Assembly: GCA_003255065.1 (NCBI GenBank)
Contig: QAOA01006583.1
Location: forward strand, 276,123-340,122
Direction: 5' to 3'
DNA: 64,000 nt
Source of the DNA: Cercis canadensis
Taxonomy: Eukaryota; Streptophyta; Magnoliopsida; Fabales; Fabaceae
In this document: in pieces, positions 45,800 through 58,143 of the stretch
How positions within the stretch are numbered: the first letter of the stretch is position 1
Layout of the letters: each line of letters starts with the position of its first letter
Translations under genes and position numbers: made by a program
Notes under the pieces: generated by a model
Database searches by the model: none
What the model was told of the DNA's origin: nothing
Seen by the model: only the letters and a program-made list of their open reading frames with translations

Positions 45800-46572
45800 C
45801 TCTTTTAGGTCCTTCTTGATTCTTTCCATTTGACCCTTAATTTTGAGAAGTGGATTTGCACCCTTGACCCTTCTGAGGGTTATCCTTGTAATTCTTCCAA
45901 TTTCTTTCCCACTCTTCGAATAACCCAATTTTCATCCATGACAAACCCCTCCAGAAATCCAAAGCTCCTTCTAAGGTCAAGTCTTTTATTTGGACTGTGG
46001 TACTTAATAAAATTAATACTAATGATTTACTGCAGGTTCGTACACCACATAAGGCTCTTTCTCCTGATATGTGTGCTATGTGTGGTTCTAGTTTGGACTC
46101 TACTAGCCATTTACTTTTGCACTTTTCAGTTGTCAATTCTCTACAGAAAAGATTGTTTGGCCCTTTTGGTCAATGCTGGATTTGTCCCTTGACTCTGGAG
46201 CAGTTCTTGATAACTATTTGTAGAGGTTTTAGCAGGAGAAAAGAGGCCAAAATTATATGACAGTGTGTAGCATATGCAGTCATTTGGTGCATTTGGATAG
46301 AGCATAATGCTCTTATTTTCAAGTTTTTAATGAACCAACAGCTGATTTGGTATAAGGTTATGTATATGGCTTCTATTTGGTGCAAAGCTCATGGTTTTCA
46401 AGGGAATTTCCATTTCAAATATGCAGAGGGATTGGACAGCCTTACTGCATTGATATTTTCTGTTTATGAGTTGTTTTATTACTTTTCTTTCTCTGTTAAG
46501 GAGGTAAGCTTATAAACTCTTGTATTGCTTCCTTCTTTTTCTTAAGGAAGTGTGTCTTTTATCAAAATAAAA
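45800..46572 (+). pseudogene. L1-type LINE ORF2 3' end (zf-RVT region), copy B
   Basis: On + it encodes KVKSFIWTVVLNKINTNDLL then the zinc-binding motif CAMCGSSLDSTSHLLLHF (46075-46130), LFGPFGQCW and PLTLEQFLIT. After a frameshift near 46260 it reads IWCIWIEHNA and WCKAHGFQGNFHFKYAEGLD with a stop at 46515. The short 3' tail and A-rich end match copy A. Endonuclease and RT are missing. Confidence 0.85.
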
Positions 46573-47993
46573 ACAAACAACAATAATAAATAAATAAAAT
46601 AAGTGTCTGAAAATTATTTCTCTATTGTGTGAGATTCCCACTACACCCTTCAATTCCCATGAGTCAGATGAGAACAGATCCCATGAACCCACAGTGTTGA
46701 TGGTGAAAAATAGTTTAACCAGGTTGGATTTCTAAAAGCATGTAAATATCCAAACACCAAGGCATTCAAGACAAACATCAATTCGTAGCATACTGTCAAG
46801 GGTAGCACTTTACAAAATAATTTCATTTCATATGGTAAGACATAAACAAATTAGTATTCATATACAGATAAGTGAATCTCTTTGGAACTGAACTTCAATA
46901 ACACCTTCTCCTAATACGGAATTCAGAGATCAACACTTATTTTTGAAGTTCAAAACCAGAAGGGGAAAAGACTAAAAAGAATAAAATCAAATAGAATGAA
47001 TTCAGCACTCTATGATCATATCAGGTGTATAAAAAGCAAAGGAAAGCAACGTAAATATTCTTCTTTTGGTTGTTTTCTGGACTAGATATGAACAGAGACT
47101 GTTCCATGTTATCTTTACTATTATAACCATTTCTTCCACAGATGGAATTTAATCCAGCTCCCCAAAATCAATAACACAATTTTCCTATTGAAAGGCTTGA
47201 TTTTATCTCAAACAGGGCGAAAATGAAATGAGTCTTACCACTAAAAAATTGAAAAACAGAATCAAACCAGAACAACAAATAGCATGAATCATTGAATTCC
47301 TTACCAGCGAGCTTGTTGCTTGGTATTAACCCAACACACAGTTCTACCTAAGTGCCCTAATTTTCTGGATTGCTTCAACTTGGCAGCTTGCAGTAGAAAC
47401 TTTGATCTTGTTGGTAGCTGAGAAGGAATTGAATCAGAAACCTTTGAATTGAAAGAGGAAAGTGAAGGTAGTTCCAGTCAACAGCAGTTCTTGTAATTGA
47501 CCCTCCCCTTACCCATTTACCCAGTTGCACCAACAACTACTCAATTTAAACCCGCATTGCCTTGTAATTAGAGTGCTTAACGAGTTTCCAAAATGAAATT
47601 CCATATTGAAAGTATCCAAAAATTCTAATCAATATGCAGATAAACTATCACCAGCAGTTTTCGGTCCAAAAAAAAAAATACACTATCAGGCAGTAATTTC
47701 ACACACTTGGACCAAAAGCAACAAGACCAAGCCAACAATCAATTGAACCATTCTCATTGCATCATTGAAAGCATATTAATATTCCAAAGACCATATTTTT
47801 AGTTCAATAACAAACATTGAAGCAAGAATTGACCCAAAACAGAGATTTACAAGCAAGAGAGAAATAAAACATAACCTGAGTATATGAATGGTGTAGCACC
47901 GGCTGAGAGGGAGTGAGCACTAAATTTAATGGGTAGTGAAGCAAATTGAGAGTGGCTTGCACATGTCTGACGGAGAATCTATTCCCGAATGAG

Positions 47994-49764
47994 TTTGAGA
48001 TCATTTGAATGAATCAAAACGAAACAAATTGCAGCAGAGGGTTAGTGAAGTGAACCAAGGGGATGGCGCAGAAAAAGGGAAAGAGAAGCAAAATTCCTGC
48101 TTCCTATGCTCAACGTTTAGTTTTTTTTTTTAAAAAAAAAAAAGAAATTGCTTTCCTTTTAATTTAAAATAAATAAGATTTGTAAAATTAAAATTTGACT
48201 ATATACTAAAAAGTATGATTCATTTTCACATTAAAAAATATGATTAAGTTTTCATTTTAACATAGACACGAGCAACACCATCCTCAAACTCTTAAATTTT
48301 CAAAATAAATGAAAATTATGTGGCTTTGAAAATGCAACAGAAGAAGCATTTTTAAAAAAAAAAAAATTACAAAAAAAAAATTTGTAATTTTACCTGTAAA
48401 AAAAGCACAAAAATTAAAGTCACATAATTTTTAGATAAAGTCTTAAATTCAAATTTAATTAGGAGTATCTAAGAAATAATATATAAAAAAGATGAATCAC
48501 TCAAATTGCATAATCCATATTTTGAAAGACCAAAATAGCACTAAGAAGAAAAAAATAAAGGAAAAATACAACCTTGTAAATGATAAAGTGAAAATTCTAG
48601 ATCTTTGGGAGTTTAGTAAATTTAAGATATATTTAGAAAATGTTGATGAATAAGCTAGATTGATAGCATAGGTGGTGAGAGATCAGATCTTTAGAATAAG
48701 CTCGGTCTCCACCAAGTGGAATAGAACTCTGAGTTAGTATATATGCTAACAATAAAGCTAGATAAAAGGCAGCTTCATATTAATTTGAATTTGTGTGAAA
48801 TTATATTTAATTTGTGTAAAACTTAGTTTTGAATTGGTTATAGTGTCAACATTGTTTATTGATTTTTTTTGTAAATTTTAAAATTATATTCAAATGTTGG
48901 TGTTTCTCTAAACTAGTTTAATTGATAAAAAAACTGATGATTTTCATAAACTTTTAGTATTTATCAAACAACTAATATTTTAAAACTAGCTCTAATATGT
49001 TTATTTATGCTAACGGGATTGGTTCAATTAGTAATAATCGAAGTACTTCACTTCTAAAACTTAAGTTTCAATTTCGGTGCCTAACAATTCCTTTTTAGTG
49101 GGTGACTTACACTATAAATTCTCATTATACATGTAACATGCTCTAATCTTAGCTAAATTAATGATATAGTTTCCTCTCATCTTAAACAAAATACTCATTT
49201 ATCTTAGTTTCAGTGTTTGGAAAATACTCCCTATTATCTTACTTCCACTATACTTGCATCCAAACACTTTTTCTTGGCATCATCCAAACTCCATAGAATA
49301 AGAGAAAGAGAGAACGAAGGAAACGTGGTGCTTGGTGCATGCAATGGGAGCAAAATGGGTGAAAATGGTGTCCAGAGCCCCAAACAACGCCAATTAACCA
49401 CAGCTCACACAAAGCAGTCGGTTAGTAGGCCCCATGCTTACTGTCCCTCCGTCCACCTCTCCCTCTTGCATGTACACGTATCAACAAAGCAAAATATAAC
49501 GCTCCCTTCCCCTTTCTCGCGTTTCTTCTTCCTTTTCTCCCTTCATTTCTTTCTTTCCCATTTCCCTTTTCTCCCAATTTCAGTTTCTCCTCTCACAATA
49601 TCTTCTCGTCCATCGAATCCAACCAAAACAAGCTCATATACAGCATAAAATTATCGTCAAGCAAGATATAAATATATATATTATTTTATTTTTTCCCCCG
49701 AGAAAATGGACAAAAGAGGAAAAACCCTAAATGGAACTAAAGAAGAACTCTGACGCAATCTTTC
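47994..49764. other. Gene-free stretch, then promoter region of the 49.9-kb gene
   Basis: AT-rich with A and T tracts (48120-48143, 48352-48382). From about 49290 the base use changes to CT-rich, promoter-like sequence. The open frame at 49217-49648 has low-complexity Ser/Phe/Leu content and is not taken as a gene. Confidence 0.45.
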
Positions 49765-49772
49765 TATATATT
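49765..49772 (+). promoter_or_regulatory. TATA box of the acidic tryptophan-rich gene
   Basis: TATATATT in TTTCTATATATTCAGACACC lies 98 bp upstream of ATG 49863, followed by a CT-rich leader. Confidence 0.55.
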
Positions 49773-49862
49773 CAGACACCTAGTATTCACTCTCTTCATT
49801 CAAAAAGGACCATTCTTCCCTTTCATTCTTGAAGAATCATAGTCTTCTTGTATCTCTCTCAA

Positions 49863-50519
49863 ATGAAAAGGACCAGAGGGAGTAGCCTATATTACCACTA
49901 TGGGGTTTCGGAGTACTGTGGATTGGAGGATGGTGAGAGCAGTAAGAAGCCAAGAAAGTCAACACAAATGGAATATCCCTACTGCATTTTTTGCAACGCG
50001 TTGATGAGGAAGACAGAGATGAAGAGTGGTGTTGAGAAAGAGGAAGAGAAGATAGAGGATATTGTTGATCTTGTGGGACAAGAAGAAAAAGTGGGAACGA
50101 GAAATCAAGTGGTGGAGATTGAGGTAGAAGAAGTTTCAATGGAGAAGCTGTTGGAAGAGCTGAAGAAAGAAGAGGAGGAAACCCCAATGGGTGAGGATGA
50201 AAATGCCAATGCCATTAATGGTGGAGGTGGAGAAAATTTTGAAGATGGCTCCATGGATTTGCTCTCAAAGGACGATCTCGCCGCGGTGGACGGAATATTG
50301 AATGGGTTAGATTTGGCAGGGTGGGGCGAGTGGCATTTTGAAGATGACATGATCTGGAGGGAGTGGGAAGCTGACTGGGTGTACGGATATTCACACCACT
50401 GGGTCACTCTGAATAGTGATGCTTCTTACCACTGGGATCTTGAAGCATATGAAGCTTCCCTCGCTCAAGACTGGGTGGAAAACCTTTGGGTCCTTGATGA
50501 TAATGATACCCAAAATTAA
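49863..50519 (+). CDS. Unrecognised acidic, tryptophan-rich plant protein
   Basis: Single exon, 218 residues, from ATG 49863 (MKRTRGSSLYYHYGVSEYCG); the upstream TTG extension is not used. Residues 1-32 are basic with a Lys/Arg-rich patch (SSKKPRKS) that could be a nuclear signal. A CxxC pair lies in YPYCIFCNALMRK (about 41-44). Residues 58-112 are strongly acidic and probably helical (EEVSMEKLLEELKKEEEE), followed by a Gly/Asn spacer. The C-terminal region from about 135 begins LSKDDLAAVDGIL and holds nine Trp in about 56 residues with many Asp/Glu (GWGEWHFEDDMIWREWEADW). Acidic residues mixed with Trp would suit a transcription-activation or protein-binding surface, but this is inference. 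I do not recognise the family. No stops, frameshifts or transposon traits are visible. Confidence 0.8.
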   Translation: MKRTRGSSLYYHYGVSEYCGLEDGESSKKPRKSTQMEYPYCIFCNALMRKTEMKSGVEKEEEKIEDIVDLVGQEEKVGTRNQVVEIEVEEVSMEKLLEELKKEEEETPMGEDENANAINGGGGENFEDGSMDLLSKDDLAAVDGILNGLDLAGWGEWHFEDDMIWREWEADWVYGYSHHWVTLNSDASYHWDLEAYEASLAQDWVENLWVLDDNDTQN

Positions 50520-53455
50520 TCACCAAGCAAGCCCTAATGCCTAAGAGAAGAATTATATATGGTCATTTTCTTTTGTGTTCATGTCTTTTACTTTTTCTAC
50601 AAGCCACCCCCTTCTCTGGGGTTTTCTAGATTTCTTCATGTCTTTTAATTTCAGGTCTGAGTCAAGTTGGAGTCAGTGACTCCCTAAGTGTAACAAAACC
50701 TTTCTGTTTTAATTTAATCCAGTCTTGTTTAGTTAATTCGTTGCCAATTTATTTCTCTTTTGGCTACATTTATATTCATATTTCAGATCATATATTTATA
50801 ATAACATTTGATCTAGAACCTTTTCCGGGCACTAATCGGATCAAGACCAGCCATGGCAATTCAGCTTGTTCGGAGCAATGGGGTTTGGATTTTGGAGTTT
50901 GCAGTTTCTGCTGCAATTGATGCTAATATGGACGAATTTGAATAAATTTAGTTTTTGCTGACGCAGTAACATTTTTGTTGTTATTGTATGTTCGTCTTCA
51001 AGTGTTATTTTCAACGCTAGGATTAATTTTTTAAAAAAAAAGAAAAGAAAAAAGAAAAAACAACCATAAGTTGTCTTCTTCTTCTTCTTCTTCTTCTTCT
51101 TCTTTGATTTCACGAAGTTCTTCTTCTTGATAATTAAATGAGTGCTCAAAGAAACCGTGATTAAAGGTATCCTTCTCCCTTCAGAAACTTGTGTTATATA
51201 TTCATTTGAAAGGTCATTTGGTGTGGTGTTAAAGGAGGGTGAAGCATGTATTGTGTTATATATATAGCTATGGTGGAGGAACCTCTCATATACGTTTGTG
51301 ATATAATTAATATTTCATAGGGAGTAACCAAATATAGTTTATATTGGAATCTGATAGATAGCAATGCAAGTCCTTCACTGACTTCGCAGTACATGTGAGG
51401 TAAGTAGCAGGTTTCACTCCTAGAATTCATGCAGTAATTTTGTCTTTGCTAAAAACCTGTCATGTGTAGAAGCTGAGGCACAAAGTAGAGTATTGATTGT
51501 GAGGTTGTGATTGTTTCTTGGGAGAAAATTTTCTACACTTAGTTTACTAAGCCAATCAAAAATTTACTAAGCCAGTCAAAAACTTCATACATAAGTTTGA
51601 GTCTCAATTAAATTTTTATATGGTCGAATTCAAACCTATGAACTTTTATTTAGTCCACACAGTTCGGTAGAGTACTAAGCCAAGAATCTCTCTTTATTTA
51701 TTTATTTATTTTATTACTGGATAATTAACATATGGAAGACTAAAATGGACCAAAATAGCACTATTTATTTATTAATCTCTCTTAGTCTTAGAGATCTAAC
51801 ATTTATAGACTCGAAGAATTTCTAAGATTCCAATATACATTTTCATTTTATAAGTTTAAGTGATACAATGTAAAGTTTATACATAATCACCAAAGGAAAG
51901 TGTTAATCACTAAAATAACTCATTTATTTACCGATAGTGAAAGCTTTTAATAATTTTGATTATATAGCAGCACATAGTTTGTTAATTGCGTAAAACTCTT
52001 CTATATTGTGGTTAGATGAAAATCAAATCCTTTTTTTTTTTTTTTCTAGATGTGCCCAATATACATCTACAAAATGCTCGAAATACCCAATAACATCCAG
52101 TATTTTATCATTATTGTTATTGGAGCAATAACATCCAGTATTATGTACAATAGGGTCCTGAATATTTTTGGACTAAAAGGAAGGCAACTTTGGGAAAGAT
52201 CAATAGGATGACATAACAATATTCTATAAACAATGGGAACTGAAAAACAGACTAAATTTTATATTTGACTCTTTTAGAATATTCTTTGCACTTAAAGTAA
52301 CTTAACCTCATCAACAAAAAATTTTCAAACTTACTTTGTAAATCTTTTTATATGATTATAAAATCTCAAATTAATGTTTTGAGAGAGAGAAATATTCATT
52401 TCCTTAGACTTTTAGAACAAGATACAGAATTAATTCATATAGAAACTTCTTTAAACATCAAAACATTTTTTGGATACAAAACGGAATGGAGGTTCAAATC
52501 ACTTATAACCTCATGTAAATTAGGTAGACTCCTCATCACTAGACTACACTTAATAACTTTTCAAATCAAAGAATTTAAGTCTACAATTCTAAGCCAAAAA
52601 TGCAATAACTTATTAATGGTCACAGCTAACCGCTTAATTAAAATTATATTAGGGAATTTTAATAAATCTCCATTTAGGTCTAGATTTTTATTCTCTATAT
52701 TGTTTCATTTTAATTTTAGTCTAATTTAATTAATTAGTATTATTTTGCTGTAGGGGAACATCGCAAACGATACTAATAAATTATGGGGTATGCTTAAATC
52801 AAAAGTTTTGGTGGAAAATTACAATTGGAGTACATATGTCGAGTAGCAAAACATAAACTGCACCGACCTTATGCTTTACAAAATATTCAAAATCCAACTA
52901 ATCATAATGAAATTATTATCCTTGATATGTTAATTTAGTTCAGTTTACTACGTTGACTTTGACATTTATTGTATTAGTGAATTTAATGAAAAAGGCATAA
53001 CATTTATATAACAAAGACTATATTATTCTCGACCCCGAGCAAAAGCTCAAGTGGTTATGTAAGGTTTATAGGAACCGGGATCAAAATCCTAATGCGTCTG
53101 CTCTTGTTGGTTGTGGTGTTATTACAGTAGTATTATTGGCAACTTAAAAAATTCTCATAAAAAAGACTTATATTATTCTCATAAAAAAAAAAAAACAAAG
53201 ACTAATATTATAATTTTGCACAAAAACTATATACTTATTAGTTTTAATTTTGGGTTATGCTATCCTACCCCATTTAAAATTGGGAGTAGTGCTACATTAA
53301 CTCCTAAAACTCAAGGTCTACACACAATAATTAACCTCTACTTTTGAGTTTAAGACGAAGCTCATGTGAAATCGAATGACCTGAGTCTAAACAATTTTAG
53401 CTCCTTGTTAAAATACATAATCTTAGCCATATAGAAAAAGCACTAGAAAAAAAGT
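50520..53455. other. Gene-free stretch
   Basis: It contains the 3' flank of the tryptophan-rich gene, a (CTT)n microsatellite at 51077-51104 and T/A tracts. A polymerase III-like pair (GCTCAAGTGGTTATG then GGGATCAAAATCC, 53045-53090) hints at an old SINE. Open frames at 52352-52729 and 53111-53347 have no family resemblance. Confidence 0.45.
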
Positions 53456-53626
53456 TTATGTGAAATAGTTAAACCTTTTGGATCTAATTAAATTCAAATT
53501 GTATTTAATGTTTGAGTTTTTTAATTTACAAATATTTTGTGTATGGAATCTATTGCGAATTCTTATATATACATGTGCTGTTATTTTTAGATTCATTGAG
53601 CTAGATATGTTTTCTGTGGGTCCAGG

Positions 53627-53690
53627 TCTAGTCATGTTAGCTCCATTCATTCTCATTAAAACTATTTCATTAGGAGCTAACATGACTAGA
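53627..53690. repeat. Perfect 18-bp inverted repeat (hairpin)
   Basis: TCTAGTCATGTTAGCTCC at 53627-53644 and its exact reverse complement at 53673-53690, with a 28-nt loop. No coding association. Confidence 0.85.
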
Positions 53691-53831
53691 TCCCAATCCC
53701 TTATTTGTTGGTCTCATTTAATAGATTTTGTGGGATCCACATGTAATATTGATAACCGCCCTCGATATATTGAAGAATTGAGTGCTCCGAAGAGTATCTC
53801 TCTAACACTTGTCTCTCAATCGCTTAGTTAA

Positions 53832-55079
53832 ATCAAGTATGCTACATTGATCACGTTAATGAAAAGGAACTCATAAGAAAAATCTCAGAGGAGTTAAATA
53901 AAAGAAGAATTATAAAAACTCGTTGATATATGATATATACTAAAATTATAAATGAGATATATGATATGTTATAATATCATCATCATGTTTTTTTTATTAT
54001 CGGTAAGAAATTAATTTTGCATAACGATTTCTCACCTATATAGTATATTATCTATATATTACACTGAGTCATCAATATATCGTGAAAGGTAAATATCGTT
54101 GAGAAGAAGAGAAAATGAAGATTTGACCTAATCACACCATCATCCATGCACATATGCAAGACAACGAGAATAAAACAATGACATGGGAAAACAGAAATTT
54201 GACCTAATCGTGCATGGAGTTGTCCATGCACGTATGAGAATTCGAACGAATAATGCCGCCAATGAAATAATCTCAAAAAAAAAGTCAACATGATTTTGTG
54301 AGGCTATGCTTAGGAGTTATGAAGAAAAAGGGAAGAAGAGGAAATGAAGGGTTTAGTCCAATCATTTCTCTTGTTTGGGAGTTTTCTTAAAAGTTGCAAG
54401 GAAAAGTGAAGGCTTAGAACTAAGTCCCAAAAACCCCTCAAAAGCTCAGTTTCTAATAACATTGTCATATTGAGTAAGGCCATGACAAAAAGCCCAATTT
54501 GTAATTTGGCCTAATTTTTTAGGCCCAAGCTCCGCTCTAAAAGGCCTATATGTAAACGGGCCCACCTAATTATTTTATTTTTTAAAAATTAAATATTTTT
54601 TAAAATAAAAATTAAAAAGAAACAATAAATGAAAGTTAAAAGAAAATAAAAATCATGATGGCCTGAAAAAAAAAGCCCGATTTTTAAACATGACTCAAAA
54701 TTCAAGCCCTAACCTGATTTTATACTAGTCAAACCCTAATTTTAATAGGCTTGTCCCAAAATTGGCAATGTTAGTTTCTAGTTCCTTCAAATTGGAGGAT
54801 TTTGGAATGAATGCTCTCTCTCTCCCTTTCCTTTCCCCTACTCATCTAAATAAGGGGGAGAAAAATTCCCCAAAATCCTATCAATTACACCCCTTTCTCT
54901 TCCCTTCCTTTTGCTCTAACCCTCAAACAAAACCTAATATTGCATTTGATATCCTGGAATTGTAATATAGTTATATGAGATTTTTATTTATATTGAATAT
55001 TTATAAGAGATTATGTCAATATTATATTCAAGTACAAGAATGCGAGATATTTGTAAATAAACCTCAATTCTTCTATACC
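53832..55079. other. Gene-free stretch
   Basis: A diverged direct repeat (ATTTGACCTAATC with CCATGCACATATG/CCATGCACGTATG, 54121-54240) contains a perfect 10-bp hairpin CGTGCATGGA/TCCATGCACG near 54210-54233. No gene was recognised. Confidence 0.45.
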
Positions 55080-56190
55080 TAGAAAAAAATATTAGAAATC
55101 GGTGATACATATACTAAGTAGCGTGAAAAGCAAAATAAAAGAATAAAGCTTTTGAGATCATTTCATTTTCATAATTCTTTAACTAGTCAGGTTAAAAATC
55201 TAGTCTTGGTATGAGGAAGAAGACGCAGAAGGTGGAGAAGGAGAGGCAAAAGAAGGAGAAAAAGAAAAAATCTTTTGAAATAATTTTATTTCCATATATA
55301 ACCCTTTTACTAATCAAGTTAACAATATCATATTGAGATAATTTCATTTCCATATAGTCATGTTAAAAGTTTCATGTTGATATGTACTCGTATTACTATA
55401 TTCCCAATTAAACTTTTAGTTTGAACTCAATATGTGACTTAATGAACAAGAAAACCATATGGAGTTTGAGTCTTTTTTCTTAGATAGTGACGATGTCTAT
55501 GTTGAGGTCGGATACTGGACTCGGGTGGATAACTACAAGGTTAGGGAATCTGGACTTGAGTCTAATATGCACAATAATACATGTGAGCTAAGGGCTAGGT
55601 TGGAATACCTAGACTCTGAAGGTCAAGTTAGGTCGAGACCGAGCTAAAGGGATGCATATAAAGGGTGTGTGTAAAAAGTAGTTATACTTGCTGGAGAGTT
55701 ACATTTATAGAGGTGTGGAAGGGTATTCTGGTAATTGTGTAGTTAGGCCTTAGTGAATTGGGCCTCTGGTAAGGGATATGGACACTTGCCCCCTTAAGCT
55801 CAGTGGTCGAGTTACAAGTAGCCGAGGCAAGGAGGTGGGGCCCGTGGGGGTATGGTTTAGGACATTTGAGGTGTCGTAGGTTGCGTGCCAAGTGGCATGG
55901 GTTCAATGGTGCTAATGTGGGCCTAACAATGGTGTTTTATTATTGTGCCACTAGGGCACATTTTCTAAAGCGTTAAGGGTCATTTTTTAGAGGACATTTG
56001 GGCTTCCCGAGCATGTAGCGGTTAGTTTATGGTTGTTGGATCTTTCTTGGATTTTCCTATATATGGCTTCGCTGAAGACTTTACTACTTTTCTTGCATTT
56101 TTCCTAGAGCTTCAAAGCGAAGGTCAGTTGGGCTTGCAACTCTTTGCTTCAACAGTTGCCTCGTTCACATTGTAATGGGGAGCTCGATGC

Positions 56191-56640
56191 ATGCTTTCTT
56201 CTGAATTAGCTCATTTCTTGTTTTTGGTAAGTAATTTCTTCTCCAATTATGTTTCTGTTGAGAAGGTAGAGTTTGTTTTCTCGATTAGTGAGGTCATGCA
56301 TCTAGAATTTTCTATTTCTAGCACTAGTAGTTCAGGCGGTGGTAGCATAAAGATTACAGAAAAGTTATCACATCTCACCCTTATTAGGGATTGGTAGGTC
56401 GAGTTGGCCGAGGTTAAAGCTCGAATGTCAAGATGTATAGCATATTCGGGCAAAGATGGGGCTAACAAGCCAACCAAAATTCCACTTGTGAGTCGATCTA
56501 AAGCTCAAGAAGATTCCAAGAGGACGAGATTGGCTTCCTCGAGCTCGTCTACCTCGGCTTTTGGAATGCGTCGTGTCGTTGAGGAAGCGAGTGAAGAGCT
56601 CAACATGTCTAGTCAAGAACGTCATCAGAAGGTCAATTAG
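56191..56640 (+). pseudogene. Retroelement gag-side ORF remnant
   Basis: Two overlapping pieces in one reading direction: SSTSSSGGGSIKITEKLSHL then a stop at 56395 and VELAEVKARMSRCIAYSGKD, PTKIPLVSRSKAQEDSKRTR. This style of N-terminus (Ser/Gly-rich, then an RDW...ELAEA-like stretch) is familiar from plant Ty3/gypsy-related ORFs. It encodes no recognisable enzyme. Confidence 0.4.
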
Positions 56641-56881
56641 TCTAACCAAGAATATTCGTAGGATGTCGGTGTTTCTGGCTAAGGGGATATCTTGGTGATG
56701 TCAATTGAAGTGCTCCCTCTTTGGGCTTAAAGGCTTGTCCTAAGGGTGCTTGTGTTTGTGAGAGTTGTGAGGGGAATCGGTTCTTCACCTTTAACCTATA
56801 CTACGTTACAAAGGTCGTTGCCACTCTTCCACTTTTCGACTTTGAGATACATTTTTTTTTAGCTATCAACGCTGCAAAAAA

Positions 56882-57431
56882 GGTTTAATTGTAATTTTGG
56901 TCCCCCTATTTTAACCACTTGAACGTTTTGGTCTTCTTTCTTTAAAAATGAACTATTGAGTCCCTCTATATTCATAAAATGTACAAGTTTAGTTCATTTA
57001 TCTTTAAGTCAAAATTCTTAGGTTTATTTCAAGGTGTAAAGTTCTCTGATTCATAATCTCACCGTTCAGATTAAAGAGCTATGTCTTGTGAATCTTTCCA
57101 TTAAATTTCAGCTCGATCTAACGGTGAATAAGTCTAAATTTTTGGTTAGATGGAAACTTATGGTTTTGGTATTTTGGGCTGAGTTTTACCGTTAGATCGA
57201 GCTCAAATTTAGTGAGAAGGTTCACAAGATGTAGCCCTTCTATCTAAACAGTGGGATTATGAATCAGAGAACTTTACACCTTGAAATAAACCTAAGAATT
57301 TTGACTTAAAGATAAATGGACTAAACTTGTACATTTTATGAATATAGAGGGACTCAATAGTTCATTTTTAAAGAAAATGGACCAAAACGTTCAAGTGGTT
57401 AAAATAGGTGGACCAAAATTGTAATTAAGCC
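56882..57431. mobile_element. MITE with very long terminal inverted repeats
   Basis: It starts GGTTTAATTGTAATTTTGG and ends with the reverse complement GGCTTAATTACAATTTTGG. The two arms, each about 250 bp, are roughly nine-tenths identical and leave only a short loop near 57150. It is flanked by A tracts that hide the target duplication. No coding region. A transcript of it would fold into a near-complete duplex. Confidence 0.88.
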
Positions 57432-58143
57432 AAAAAAAATTAGAAATCGGTGATACATACACTAAGCAGCGAGAAGAACAAAATAAAAGAATAAAACTTT
57501 GGAGATCATTTCATTTCCATAATTCTTAAACTAGTCAAGTTACAAATCTTGTCTTGACATGAGGAAGAAGAAGCAGAAGTGGAGGAGAGGCAAGAAAAGC
57601 AAAAAAAGGAGAAGAAGAAAAAACTTTTGAAATCATTTTATTTCCATATATAACCCTTTAACTAATCAAGTTAAAAATATCATCTTGAGATAATTTCATT
57701 TCCATATAGTCATGTTAAAGGTCTCATCTTGATACATACTCATATTATTGTATTCCCAATTAAACTTTTAGTTTGAACTCAATGCATGACCTAATGAACA
57801 AGAAAATCATATGGAGTTTGAGTCATTTTTTCTTAGATAGTGACAATGCCTATGCTGAGGTTAGGATACTGGACTTGAGTCAGTAACTACAAGGTCAAGG
57901 AATCTGGACTTGAGTCTAATTTACGCAATAGTACATGTGAGCTAAGGGCTGGGTTGGGAATACCCGAACTTCGAAGGTCAAGACCAAGCTAAAGGGATGC
58001 AAGTAAAGGGTGCGTGTAAAAAGTGGTCATACCTACTGGAGAGTTACATTATAGAGTTGTGTAATGGTATTTTAGTAATTATGTGTAGTTTGGCCTAATT
58101 GGGCCTTAGTGAATTAGGCCTCTAGTAAGGGGTATGGACAGAT

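Larger units (their letters stand above)
45258..47993. repeat. Segmental duplication, copy B (of 30742-35327)
   Basis: Colinear with copy A but lacks the KH exons and about 1.2 kb around them, the MITE and the N-flanked duplication. It contains its own SINE (45415-45588) and LINE 3' end (45800-46570). Confidence 0.85.
55087..58143 (+). mobile_element. Probable non-autonomous LTR retrotransposon
   Basis: About 700-bp direct repeats, 55087-55793 and about 57440-58143, share TGATACATA... at the start and ...TATGGACA at the end, giving TG...CA ends. The region between holds a promoter-like CCTATATATGGC (56056) and a short gag-like frame, plus an inserted MITE. No RT, integrase or protease is present. 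A matching target duplication was not found, so exact ends are uncertain; two copies of another repeat remain possible. Confidence 0.5.

Noticed and set aside
47880-47925. GAGAGGGAGTGAGCAC resembling part of miR156
   Set aside because: Only part of the mature sequence matches and no foldback was found.
49217-49648. 143-codon frame upstream of the tryptophan-rich gene
   Set aside because: Low-complexity composition from CT-rich promoter DNA; no start context or family.
49837-50407. Serine/proline-rich frames antisense to the tryptophan-rich gene
   Set aside because: Mirror of GA-rich codons on the coding strand.
53045-53090. tRNA-like A and B box pair
   Set aside because: No cloverleaf can be drawn with confidence; at most an old SINE.
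55459-55647. 62-codon frame in the left direct repeat at 55 kb
   Set aside because: Broken by indels in the second repeat copy, and no family resemblance.
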